Assembly: GCA_037074705.1 (NCBI GenBank) | Contig: CM073590.1 | Coordinates: forward strand, 159,896,746 to 159,960,745 | Length of the DNA: 64,000 nt | From: Zhengitettix transpicula | Taxonomy: Eukaryota; Arthropoda; Insecta; Orthoptera; Tetrigidae | Direction: 5' to 3' | Part shown: piece by piece, positions 35,214 through 47,729 of the stretch | Layout of the letters: each line of letters starts with the position of its first letter | Position numbering within the stretch: position 1 is the stretch's first letter | Program-made: the position numbers and the translations under genes | The notes under the pieces: model-generated | The model's database searches: none | What the model was told of the DNA's origin: nothing | What the model saw: the letters and a program-made list of their open reading frames with translations, nothing else

Positions 35214-35251
<38 letters not shown>
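35214..35251. repeat. (AT)19 microsatellite between two LTRs
   Basis: Uninterrupted AT run separating two LTRs in head-to-head orientation. Confidence 0.95.
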
Positions 35252-35254
<3 letters not shown>

Positions 35255-36279
35255 AATACCAATTAAAAAAAACATGAATTGTTTTAATATAATTGAATTA
35301 TTAGCGGTCCGAATGCGTAAAGTCGACAATAAAGGCGTTTTTTTCCCCTTTGTTTAACAATGGAGACCGCGGGCTTAGAGAATTGAGTATACGCTTGGAG
35401 AACGGCAGTCTGGAATCGGCGATGAAAGGTGAAGGAGTCTAAAATCTGCGTACGAGAGATGAAACAGTTAAAAGTCGACGGGGAGATATAATAATAGTTC
35501 AGTTCACCTAGCGCAACAAACAGTAAAGTCTGCAGATGTAAAGTACAAATGGCGAGATCCTGTATTTGTACATGAGAGCAAGCAAATATTTTACGGAGAG
35601 ATTTAAATAATAATTTGCACACGGTGAAGCAAATGGTTGCGTCACGCTGATTGAACAATTTTCGCATAGAGGAGACCGGCATCCACTAGCTGACCAAAGG
35701 GGGCGGCTCATCCGAGGTTCCAGATAGCAGAGGACGAGTATTTCAATCGTGTGTATAAAAAATTTCAATGAAGTGTAGAGTCAGTGTAAAAATGGCTTTT
35801 TAGTGAGGTATTTTTCAAGATACAAGAGAGATCTGGTACCAGACAGACATTCCGTGAGTAACAAAACTTTTATACAAATTTGTAAACGATAATTAAAAAG
35901 GTATAGTCAGATTTCGTTCAGTTATCGTTTCATTTAGTTTTCTTCTGTTTCACTTAACTTCATATTATTTTAGGTTAACTTTTTATATTTGAATTGTTAA
36001 TTGTCAGTTTATACATTGCTTTTGTTCTAATTATCAAATCCAGTAGTGACCCTGAGATATAGAGATCCGACGTATTTGATTGTAATTATATAAGAATTGT
36101 ATTTTCATAAATGTCACGAATTAATAAATGAAAAATTAGAGTATTCGTTGTTAACTGAATGAAATTCGGCGTGCAAAATAGATGTTATACAATGTAAATT
36201 TATGAACAATAAATTTTTAAATATAAATAAATTTTCGTTAATTGATTAATTAATTAATCCTTACAAGATGTTTATTACA
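35252..36279 (+). mobile_element. LTR followed by one PBS cassette
   Basis: It starts TGTAATACCAATTAAAAAAA, with a core 3' end GATGTTTATTACA at 36279. Landmarks are GTCAGATTTCGTTCAG and AAATCCAGTAGTGACCCTGA. The reverse open frames over it (up to 132 codons) are not shared with sister LTRs and are not treated as genes. Confidence 0.7.
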
Positions 36280-36333
36280 TTTATGGTTTCAACAACGTGG
36301 GGCAAATTAATCTTTAACGTTATGTTTATTACA
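36280..36333 (+). other. PBS cassette ending in ATTACA
   Basis: A 54-bp extension: TTTATGGTTTCAACAACGTG, then GGGC, then A+T-rich spacer, closing with TATGTTTATTACA. The same closing motif ends the core LTR (ATGTTTATTACA at 36268-36279 and 36322-36333). ATTTATATAT follows. Confidence 0.7.
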
Positions 36334-38185
36334 ATTTATATATACATAAGTAATAAATTAAGTAACTTCCCAAAATTGTTAATTTACTAATATTGATGCT
36401 TTTCATAATATTTGAATGATGTTATCACGTAAAGAAATGCCTATTTCTATTTCTTCAAACCATTTATTCCTATATTGAAAATCTTTCGGCGTTTGCCATC
36501 ATAAGCTTCGTATTCCAATACATTTCAGAATTAATGCCTATAATAAAAAATGCAATTTAATTAATATATAATCTAATTATTGTTTTGAAATTAATTGAAT
36601 ACATTCACTTTCCACTATTTTTCGTAAATTATTAAATTTTCCCATCTCGTCGGCTCTCATACCGAAACGAGGTTAAATCTTTTCTTTTAAAATAGGCAGA
36701 ACTAACCGCCATAAATATGACATGTAGAAATATATACGTTTCAGTTTTCCCGCATCTCAACAACTGTTTTTTTTCTGAACAAATAGTAAACTTCAAGAGA
36801 AATAAATTAGCAGACTACAACATAAATCTTCAGTCACTTTCGTCAAAGAGTAGCCAAATACGGCAAACTTAACGGGTTTGATGATCTGAAAGTTATATTC
36901 TCAATTGATTACAAAGTGCAATTTAAAATAACACTATACTTCGATAACCAAGACGGTTACATTGGCGTTCGTAACATCTAAATCTCAGTGGCCATTACTA
37001 CAAATTTGTGAATTCGGTTTAACAATGTTTTTAATACAGTCCGCACTTTTGTAAACTCGTGGCCCTGTCAACTTTAACCAACATTTTTTGCATTAATGAG
37101 TTCCAGGAAAAATGGTGTCTGGCAGTAAATTTGTCAAAACAGAATTGCTAATAATATTAAACGAACAGTTAACTATAAAGTAATATATAAATTGGCCAGT
37201 TGAAAATAATCTGTTAACTTTTTAACGCTTTACATGCAGCTCGAGCTGCGGTCCGCTTCCAAAACACCTTAAAGAAGGTTTTAACCAAGTTACTGTATTT
37301 CATACTCGTCTATATTAAATCTTTAATAGTTATATACAAATTAATCATAAATGAATAAGTCAGCCAACTTGTCAGAAAATTGAGAATAAAATAAAAATTT
37401 GAAAATACATGAAAATTAGCACTTCGTGTTTCTGGTTGAAATGTGTGGGTAGAGCACATACCTTTAAAAATTTATTCAGAATATATTAATTTTTTGTGAA
37501 TATTACATTAAATGAACTATATTCAGACTTGTTAAGATCTACTTACTGATTTTTCTTTTATTTTCACATGAAGAGGTTCCGAAGTAAAGGAACGTGCTGA
37601 TTTTTATTTTATTAAAATGCGCTATAGTTTTATTTTTTTAAGAAATGGATCTTACAAGGTCGTTGGTTTATTCATGTATGATTAAAACGTTTATCACCGA
37701 AAAATGCTGTTAAAATGTTTGAATTCTATTAATTGTAGATCTTTTTTTAATGTCATACGTTTTAAAGTAATTTATCAGCTATGTATGTATTTAATATAAT
37801 ACTATTGAGGTGCTGAGGTTATGAAGAAGAAGAGACTAGTCCGAGTCAGTTGTTTCACAATCAACGCACGGCATAATAATGTTTCACTGAAGCGAATATG
37901 CCCCTTAGTTTGTTTCTATGGAAAACCCTTGTGATGCACGGGATAATAAATAACAAGGACATTTCCTTCATAACGACATTCGGCAACAACAACAACACCT
38001 CGTGCTGGCTCGTCATGCATAATTTTATGCATCTGATACGCTGGATTTGTAATCAGGATTTCTAGTCCTGCAATCCTAAATTGTGGCATAGCAGTTGTGA
38101 ATTCTTTTTACTAATCACAAAAAATTTAATTATTTACTTTTAGTTAGCCAGTCTATCGGAATAAAATAATCACATTCACGAATAT
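36334..38185. other. Mostly A+T-rich; one complex block
   Basis: A short fragment at 36853-36878 (AGTAGCCAAATACGGC) resembles the outer end of ribozyme family A. At 37.80-38.08 kb a more complex stretch carries ATGCATAATTTTATGCAT, an inverted pair of homeodomain/POU-like half sites, which could be regulatory DNA. No coding signal. Confidence 0.35.
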
Positions 38186-38189
38186 ATAT

Positions 38190-38972
38190 TGTAATAAACA
38201 GCTTAAAATGGCGTCTAAATAAAAAGATTATTAAAGGTGAACAATTTAACAAAATTTATTCTTTGAAGTTAAATACATTATAAAATTACACAATAATATT
38301 TAAACTCTCAGGGTCTTTACTGGGTTTGATAAATGGGTGACTTGAATTTTATATTATCTAACAAAACAATTAAAGAAAAGAAATAATTAAAGAAAAGAAA
38401 ATAATTGAAGAACGATCTGACGTATCTTAATGAAATGGTTTACACATAAATTTAGAGTTCTTTTACTGACGGCCGACCAGGTCTCAATTTTGGGGTTTTC
38501 TGTGCACACGTTTTTGGGGATATCACTGAATTTAAATTCGTTACAAAACACTTGTCGAAACTTTTGGGTCTCTCTTCTGGAAACTGGAAACTGCAACTCC
38601 TTCCGGATTAATGATTAGATGGATTGTTAACAACTTCCTCTCGATGACATTTGCAACAGTCTTTACTTGTGAAATTTTTACTGCGGCAGGAAATTATTAG
38701 GTTACTGCTTTTGGCTTTACTTATTGAGAAACTTTCCTGTAACCTTATTCGATGAATTACAGACTGAAAAACTTTTTGTTCAATTTTAACTTGGAACCTT
38801 TTCGTTTCGCTCCTCCTCGCTGACTGTCTGTTCGTCTCGTAGAATTTGTACTGCGTACGTCTCAACAATGGTTCTTTTGTCTCGCCGCCCTGTGTCGCGG
38901 TGCACGCTTTATGTAGTCTAATAATGAGTCCTTTACTTTGCAATTATAACAATGGATTAATTACTAATTACT

Positions 38973-38975
<3 letters not shown>
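38190..38975 (-). mobile_element. Solo LTR, subfamily C, reverse strand
   Basis: On the reverse strand it begins TGTAGTAATTAGTAATTAAT and ends AAGCTGTTTATTACA (786 bp), with ATAT flanks. It is shorter than its relative at 34144-35213, mainly in the first half. It contains AACCCAGTAAAGACCCTGAG. No primer-binding site follows. Confidence 0.75.

Positions 38976-39023
<48 letters not shown>
38976..39023. repeat. (AT)24 microsatellite between two LTRs
   Basis: Uninterrupted AT run separating head-to-head LTRs, repeating the arrangement at 35214-35251. Confidence 0.95.
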
Positions 39024-39026
<3 letters not shown>

Positions 39027-40136
39027 AATAACCAGCTCAGAAGAACAGGAATTCTGTTCTTATTTTTGTCAGATTTGTTTACGAACTCAGACTGGGGATC
39101 CTTGCGTGGTTTGAACATATAAAAAATAATGATTTAATGACGGATAAGTGACTTTTAGACAGGGGGAGGTCTAATAATTGGGGCATTTTGCGGCTCTTAG
39201 GGCTGAATGGTTGTGACCGACGGAACCATGAATGGCATCATAACAGATGGACGACGCAATTATATTAAAAGGAAACGTTTAATTTAATTGATTGAGTGGC
39301 TCTCGGAGAGGTAGAACGGCAACAGATTGTGTTTGTTTGGCGAAAGTGGAAATGCAAAAAAACTGTGAAAACAAGGGAAGATTCTGGAGCCCGGATATAA
39401 ATAAGAGGGCAGTTGGACAGTTAAAAGTTCATTATTGTTTCGTGTGGACGGGAGACGGACGTGTCTACGGGGAGAGAGCGGTGGTGCAGGTCCGCAGGGA
39501 CGGACGCGGAGCCAAGTTGAAGTGGCCGAAACAATTGTTAGGAACAGTTGGGAGTTTGCAAGAAGGAGAGATCATCGGATGGTAGGCCAAGCTAGATGGC
39601 CGAGAGTAATCAGCTGGACATCAGTCGTCAACAGTTGGTGGGAGTTTCATCGTGGAGGTGTGTCTGAAAGCAGAGTGGGTTGAATTCGTCGTGAGGATAA
39701 CGTCGTCAAGAGGAGGTGACTGTGAAAGCAGAGTGTGAGTGCAGCCTGGTGACTGTTAAGCCGGTATAAAGTGAGTGTGTGGACCCGAGAGCGTGTAAGT
39801 TTATTTTTCTGAATTTAAGAATTGTAAATTGCTAATAAAGGGTAAAAAGTGTCAGATTTCGTCTCATTTCGTTTCAATCATTTCGTTTTAATAATTTCGT
39901 TTTTCATTCACTGTAACTGTATTTGTTTAATTGTAACATTTTGTTCCGTTTCCTTATCAACCCAGTAAAGACCTTGAGGGTACCGAGTCCAATTATTTAA
40001 AATGTATTCTGGGTAAATAAAATTGTATTGATTTATAAAATATCATCAGATTTGTGTAATTGAAAATTGTGTTTTAATAAATGATAATTGTTTGTTTAAA
40101 TTGGTAGTTATCTTTTATTTATAAGTGCTTATTACA
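39024..40136 (+). mobile_element. Solo LTR, subfamily A, copy 2
   Basis: It begins TGTAATAACCAGCTCAGAAG and ends AAGTGCTTATTACA (1113 bp), homologous to 1431-2438 at both ends: GATTTGTTTACGAACTCAGA near the start, then TGAGTGGCTCTCGGAG, and CAACCCAGTAAAGACC near the 3' end. Only 10 bases of TA sequence separate it from the next LTR. Confidence 0.75.
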
Positions 40137-40146
40137 ATATATATAT

Positions 40147-41057
40147 TGTGATAATTAAGAGGAAATAATTAACTAATAAACAAAAATTTCGACTCGCATT
40201 GTTAGCGGCATAAAACACACGTCGTACACAAGAATGTGGCAATGTTTGCGGGTATTGTAGAGGTTGGTTCGCTAGCCGCGCACAGAGCAGAGTCTGTGGG
40301 GAGCCGAGCTCTAGTAAAGTCTTCATGGAAATACAGGAGTGGAAAGACGAAAAGTATAAAATCCAGAAAGTGTCTGGATACATGTAATACAACAGCAAAA
40401 CCTGTTAGAACATTTTACAAATTGCAGTCTGTGAGATAACTACGTAGTATTCAACCCTGAATGTTTAGAGTGCAAAGTCTAAATTATTTTATTCTCGATT
40501 CAGACCACGTTCGTCAATTTTTGGAGCCCAGGTAACTGCATCCAGCAGTTGACAATCTTCGGAACGAGCTAATAGGATTTCTTAAACGAACAGTGAACCA
40601 ACTTTTGCAAAACTAAAACTGTTAATTAGAGTCAGTGGATAAAAATGTCTGTCTATAATGTGCAATAACTGTGTGTGTGTGCGAACGACACAATTTCTTT
40701 TAGTACCAGAGACAGTAAGTTAAAATTCCACAAAATTACTATTTGTAAACTCATAAGTAAAGATATTGTCGTCAGATTTCATATTTCGTTCAGAATTTAA
40801 AGTTCATATTTTATGGTTTGCATTGTAATAGTCTATTGATGAATTAAGTCCATGATAGATTCATAAAATTTAATTGTTAACAAGTATTTCTTTATTAAAG
40901 GTCCAGTAAACGACCCTGAGAAATAGTCATTGTATTGTAAAAGATTAATTGATAATGTAAATTGAAATTTATTTGCCTAAATAACTTTTGCAATTTATAA
41001 ATGTTAATTGTTTGTTTTAATTGATTTTGCATTATTTATTGGACGTAAAATACTACA
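40147..41057 (+). mobile_element. Diverged LTR, subfamily B, with PBS cassette
   Basis: It starts TGTGATAATTAAG (TGTAAT mutated) and has a core end ATACTACA. The middle is clearly homologous to 17444-18314, including CCTGTTAGAAC, GGAACGAGCTAATAGG and TTAATTAGAGTCAGTGG. TCCAGTAAACGACCCTGAG is the family landmark. It is the most decayed LTR here, so probably the oldest. Confidence 0.65.
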
Positions 41058-41116
41058 AATTGTCCTCCACTGTGAGGCATTGCTTTTAATTTTAACTGTC
41101 TTTCATTTGTGATTTC

Positions 41117-41119
<3 letters not shown>
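41058..41119 (+). other. Decayed PBS cassette
   Basis: About 62 bp: AATTGTCCTCCACTGTGAGG, then C and an A+T-rich spacer, closing GATTTCTAC(T) just before the TA run. CCTCCACTGTGAGGC resembles the CTTCCACAACGTGAGGC form of the cassette motif. Confidence 0.5.

Positions 41120-41120
<1 letters not shown>

Positions 41121-41158
<38 letters not shown>
41121..41158. repeat. (AT)19 microsatellite
   Basis: Uninterrupted AT run at the distal edge of the LTR cluster. Confidence 0.95.
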
Positions 41159-41159
<1 letters not shown>

Positions 41160-41161
<2 letters not shown>

Positions 41162-41855
41162 TGCATGTATATTTTAACTTTGACTAGATTATATTATTTT
41201 CTGGTTAAACAATAACTCGGTTGAAGGAGTATGTTACTATGTTTATAAGGAAATTTAACAGAAGTTTTTTGATTTTTGCCGTGATGGAGCCGGTCTGTAA
41301 CGCTGTAACACAGTGGCCTGGGGTCGCTTTCGAGAGAACAGGACGCCCCGTCGCTATTTGTCTTGTTTCGCTCAGTGAGCAGCGCCGTCGCGCGATGCAG
41401 TATTACGAATAACACATGGCTTACTCCAGCTCATCCTCTGCCTTTGAATACTATTATGTTCGGCGCACAGTGCTCCTCGGAAGACAAACATACAAGTTCA
41501 ATTTCTAACTCGGATAACGTAACGAGTATTTAGACGCCACTGCTAATATATAAAGAAAAGAAATTACTTGCTCTCTCATTCGCTACGAGTTAAATATCGA
41601 ATTCAGTCTTATTCCTGAAATTGATAGTACTGTTTGAAATCCATAGTAGTACTTGAAATTCAAAGTACAACTTTATCATTAACTGAATTAACATAGCAGT
41701 TTTTTAGTGATCATTTTATGAGATATTTTAAAATTAATCTTAAGTTTAACACCAATATATTAAAAATAATTTCTGAGAGAATATTAATTATCACTATTTC
41801 ATGTTAACAGTTTGTGATCCCCTATTTTGTTCCACAAATAATTAAAGATGTACAG
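41160..41855. other. No gene recognised
   Basis: A G+C-richer part at 41280-41410 is open in both directions over about 60-70 codons but shows no protein motif. Confidence 0.4.
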
Positions 41856-41859
41856 TATT

Positions 41860-42090
41860 TATATAACACTCGAGCCATCGGTATCAAAGCTCGACCTACC
41901 CAAGAAAGGTTTTATAGGGTTTTCCTGGATCATATTTACGCGAATATCCACGCTCATTCTTTAATGTATTCCCCGGGTGCCTTAATTAACTTTGATGTCC
42001 CTTCCCCATCCTATTTTCAAATCACTTCCTATCAAAAGGGACGGACATCTACTAGAATGATCGTCATGTTGCCTGTCAGTCTGACAAGAA
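41860..42090 (+). repeat. Unclassified repeat X, copy 3
   Basis: Diverged copy: GACCTACCCAAGAAAGG, TTTATAGGGTTTTCCTGG, TCCCCGGGTGCCTTAATTAA, TTTCAAATCACTTCCTATCA and TCATGTTGCCTGT align with copies 1 and 2 in the same order. A frame stays open across it, as in copy 1. Confidence 0.6.
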
Positions 42091-45000
42091 TAATAATATA
42101 AGAAATTCATATCTTAGATATGACGTCGAGTTTCCAGCGTCTGTGCTTTGTAATCATGTTGCTTGAGTAACAGAATTCTTCCATTTCTACCTGTAAATCG
42201 AAATTATTTTAATTCAATAAGCCCAGAAATTTTATTTTAGCAACTACAGCGAGCGTCACTAATGAAGGTGGATGGCGCAGATAGAGTGAGTCCAGGGTGG
42301 GTGCTGAATAAGCACACATACGGTAACGATATAACGAGGTCAAGCTCTAGGCTGATTGGTGTCTGACAGCGCACGTTGAGGGGGTAGAACCTTCACAGAA
42401 GGACAGTAAACTGGAATTCCATCTTAAATTCCCGCTTTAATTTTCAACGGAACATCTAGTTGGGCTAATAATATATTGTTATTAACAACAGGACGTAATT
42501 TTATATGCAATATACTTAAATAGTGTATACTTAAACTCGAATAATACTGAATTATTTGCCACATTCTTTTTCTTTCCCATGCCGACAACGGGCATACATA
42601 CCTTCAGCTCCTTCGTAATTCTACACTAATACTGATGATTATAACGTGGTATTACCTCCGTATTTCCAAAATTACTCTAAATTTCTCCTATTTCACTATT
42701 TACCGCTTAAGAGGAAAACGTCTGACCTTTTCTTTACTCTACTGATATCAATTTTTTTGGTAGGATTTCTGACATATTCATCTTATCTCTTTATTCCAGT
42801 CATTTTTTGTAATGTAAGGTTAACCCCTGTATAATTTAGAATTCAGTAATTGACTAATAAAGGTCTTTTACATCTCTTGCTGCATTACTTGACAACTGTT
42901 ATCATTATATTTTTCATTAGATTAATTTATGCATTAGCAATATTTCACGGTTGTTCTCTATTCAACCAGACTTAAATTTTCAAATTACAAATACTCTACC
43001 TGATCTTGTAAGAAATATCGCTATTAGGAAACTTCCATTCCGTCCTTGAAATTTCCTGGACTTATCCACGTCACTTTTTTTCCTTTCTGGTTTTAGGGCT
43101 ATTATATTGTCGAGTTTTTTTAACCACGACGAATGCAACATTAAATAGAATCTATAAAACACATGCTAAGAACGCCAGTCTTGTTTTCAAAGCTGTAGTG
43201 TTACGGTGTCTTCAAAATTTTCATTGCGTTGTTTCTGGTTCTTGAGGTCTCATTACTATACCATGTACACCCTCACTCCTTGACTGGAATAAAAGTCTGG
43301 GAGAATTTTCCATATAATAATAATAGTAATCTTGATAAACTGCTAATAATGATGAATTTAATAAATGAATAATAATAAATCAGTAATTAAAATAATATAA
43401 AAATTGGATCAAGATATTTTAAAATCCAATACATAACTTACGTGGCTGAAGTAGCACTTAACCATCAAGTATTCTTGACTTAATTTATCATTTATAAACG
43501 TACTGTGTTCACCAATAATACCTTTCATTGGACAATCCCTTATTTTAGATATAGATAGTAATTATAAATTAATACTCATTTCTGAAGTGTGATGCATTAA
43601 GCATGATGGAAATTTACTGAATTTTAAAACCGACACATTCTTTAAGCATTATTTGCAATATTATTAATCAGGATTTATAACCTCTAATTATAATTATCAA
43701 GTCTTTCTGTCAAAATAGCTTATTTTTTATCACCTAATTAGTTCCAATTTAAGTTACTACAATATCTGAAAATGGTTTATATATTTTTTTCTGCATCTAT
43801 AAATTAATACTTTTGTTTTTATATTCCTTACGACGATCCCCATCAGGACTGGGTCATGTTGTTTTCTTAATTAAAGTTTATTCAGATATTTGTCTACTTT
43901 TGATTTGTCCTTTATTCCATTTAACTTAATTTGTTAAAAATTTCTCTTTTGAGAATGTATTTTGCAATCGCATGTGCAAATATAATATAATTAGTGTATT
44001 TCACCCATTTAATTAATTGCAATAGATTGGGTTTCAAGACAACCAGAAAAGGATACGGAAAGGGTAGAGTTGAAGGGGGATTTGTAAGATTAGTGTTATT
44101 GTCTACCTGGTCGCTATCTGAAAACGATATGACTCAGGTCGATATAAGCACGATCGCTATGAGCACGAAAATTGATCTCTATTGCGATCACTCTCAGTTA
44201 CCAGATTCCCATCGTTAGGGGAATGTGTCTGGGATTAGGAGAAGAAGAATGATTTAATGAGAGTGATTATATTAAAGTTTAGAAATATATTATGTTAATT
44301 TTGTGAGTAGGCATTTGTAAAATTCACTAAATACTGCCCGGTTGAAATACCTGATAGCCACACCAGAATAAACGGAAAGCGGAGGAACTATTTTTTTAAA
44401 CATAGGCCTATGTATGTTTTTGCAGGTAGTGCACAATTACAATTTTTATATAATCAAAAAAAGTTTTAAGTGAAGTGCAGGGATGAATATTTAAAATTGT
44501 TACTTGGACGTTCTATTAAACTTTTATTGTACTTAGTGAAAGCGTGTTCCATCTCGGACCCACTATGCCTTTTTCAGCGGAGATATCTCTATATCTTTTC
44601 AGATTTATTTCGACGACTGGAGCCATTAGATTTCCTATGTATTTGAGCGCATATTAAAAGTAACGGGCGCTGCTTCCCCTCGGGTCGCCTCAAGGTTGAA
44701 GAAAGAGAACGGAAAGTTCGATTTATGAGTTCAAACATACTAATACACCTAATTCGACAACATACTAAGCTCCTTACCTCTGAAGAGTTTTATAAATAAG
44801 ACACCCATGAATGTTAATTAAATCATGATTACGTTTGATTAACATACCAAAAATGTTTGGGTTTATATTTGAAAAAGGTTATGGCCTAAGGAGAAAGATT
44901 CAGAAAGTAATTAAAACGACAAAGGTATATAAACATTTGTCTATAAATTGAGGGGATAATTAAATTTTTTAATTTCAATTGCACAACAATCATATTTTTT

Positions 45001-46495
45001 TAATCAAGGATAAATTTTAACAATGGCCATTATCGGAATTTGGACCACAACAAACAAGTAATGAAGTACCAAATATTTCCAAATAAAAGTGACGCTAATA
45101 ATTAATTATCTACTAATAAAAGGTTTAAAATTGAAATTCAGCGACATAAATACAAAAAACTATTTAAATCTGTAGAAACTTAATTATCATTTATTAAAGT
45201 CATAATATTAACTTTTTATATATAAAAAAACAAATAATAAGTTAATAAGTATTCGGACACTTTCAATTCTCAATTTTTAAGTGAGAAATTAAATGTTACA
45301 CAATACCAGTGTTGATTGTGCTTTATTTTAAAATGCACAGTCATCCTACATTAATTGTTTACACAATTATTAGAAACTAGCTTCTTCTTTCAGGCAGCAA
45401 TACAATGATTGCGAAGGTATTCTGCTATTTCAGCAAGTAAAATTAATATTCAAAGGAGCATTCGAATATTCAACAGAGTAAAAAAACAGATTTTTAACAA
45501 ATAATTTAAAAATAGTTAAAGATTTTAAAATTATTTAGAAAAAAGTATATAATCTAACATCAACAATTAATATTTTTGGTACTGTCTCACCTTTTCTGTC
45601 GGAGGTTTAATTTGAAATTGCATCAATTATATCAAATAACTTGAAACAAAATTTTATATAAATATGACCAGTGCTCTTAAATTTTTATTTTAGTTTGGGA
45701 TTTTTTAATTCTAAAATATTATAACTGGGGAAACCTATTCCGTTATTTTAAAGTATTTGATCAAATTCTCCTAATTATTCAATTTGATAACAATGCTAGC
45801 TGACAATCCTATTATTTGTGCTCGATGTTTGTGTGCTTTTTTTAAAAAAAAATTTTTCTCTATGTCCTTCAGTGTTGTTATGAAGCATAACTTTAACATG
45901 ATGATAAAATATATTGACGTATTTTCCTCTTTCATTATCGCACACCAGGTTGATGTAAATAAGGAACTTAATTATTTATTAAGAAGGAAGTGAAGGAATA
46001 GGGAAAATTTATACAAATTTCAGGTTTCGATATACACGTAGTGTCGTCCAAACAAATATACACGCTTTTCTGCGTATTCACATTCGCTGGGAGTTTTCAG
46101 CCGAAATTACACCGCTTTTCCTACCTGCCACTTCCTGCAAGGAAACACACCACTCAAGACTTCATCATTCGCGTATCTCAGACCGTTTCTGTAACGCAAC
46201 TGCAACGGCAATCATTCCACGGCCGCATTTTCTGTATTTCAGCTTCATTTTTCTACGTTCAAGTTTATATTCGGAATTTTACTGCATTTTTACGGTTTCC
46301 CCCCTTATTACTTTATCATTTGGACTGTGGGCTACCGCAGAGGCTTTTAAATAATTATTCTGTTGATTATTTAATTATTATTATGTAGGACTGTTTATTC
46401 AATGTTTTTTTAGTTTACTGTAATTCTTTCAACTCTGCTTTATCAAAATATAAACACTTGTACTAAATTTTTCATATATATCTATTCAAAATTAA
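42091..46495. other. Mostly A+T-rich unique sequence
   Basis: More complex patches occur at 42.24-42.44, 44.04-44.23, 44.56-44.73 and 46.04-46.39 kb. The last holds a 115-codon forward open frame with no recognisable domain. None could be assigned. Confidence 0.4.
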
Positions 46496-46502
46496 CCAAT
46501 CC

Positions 46503-46735
46503 GCTAAGGTGTAACGATCGGCATGGCCGCCTCGTATCACGGAGGTCCAGGGTTCGAATCCTGGCTACAGTGTGAATGATTGTGCTCGTGATAATACTGA
46601 AAGCAGGGCTTAAGGTTGGAGGAGAAACGCCGCGCTGTTCACGTGTCACTCCTAATTCCACAATGTGTCATGTAAGGCAACAACAGTCTGGCAGCCGTCC
46701 TGGTAGACCAAGGCCCTCAGTGGGCAGTCGATGGT
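46503..46735 (+). repeat. tRNA-derived SINE, near full length
   Basis: A tRNA-like head holds the B box GGTTCGAATCC (46551-46561) and an upstream A-box-like GTAACGATCGGCATGG. The body shared with the other two copies follows: GGCTTAAGGTTGGAGGAGAA, AATGTGTCATGTAAGGC, AGTCTGGCAGCCGTCC and CCAAGGCCCTCAGTGGGC. Such elements are transcribed by RNA polymerase III and moved by LINE enzymes. Confidence 0.8.
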
Positions 46736-46739
46736 AATA

Positions 46740-47500
<761 letters not shown>

Positions 47501-47664
47501 TGATGTGGATATGGCATATAACACAAAAGAATTAACATTTCAGACATATATATATATATATATACCTCTCCATGCTTAAACTATCCGATTTTTTAATTAA
47601 TTCAATTGAATTAATTAAAGTAAATAAGGGTAATGCTTTTATTTTTTGCTAAAATGTAAATATA

Positions 47665-47725
47665 ATGTTTTTATGTGCTGATGAGGATAGCAAACGATGC
47701 CGAAAACTACTACTACTTATCCTTT
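47665..47725 (+). ncRNA. Hammerhead-like core, weak
   Basis: GCTGATGAGGATAGC, then AAACGATGCCGAAAACT, gives CTGATGA (47678-47684) and GAAA (47702-47705) with a short imperfect helix II. Stem III partners are not convincing, so this may be a decayed ribozyme or chance. Confidence 0.3.
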
Positions 47726-47729
47726 TTTT

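Noticed and set aside
35284..35682. 132-codon reverse open frame
   Set aside because: Inside an LTR, overlaps another frame, and has no recognisable domain.
43830..43860. Reverse-strand CCTGATGGGGATCG resembling a hammerhead half
   Set aside because: The GAAA core is absent.
46041..46388. 115-codon forward open frame
   Set aside because: No domain, signal or splice context could be recognised; probably chance in a slightly G+C-richer patch.
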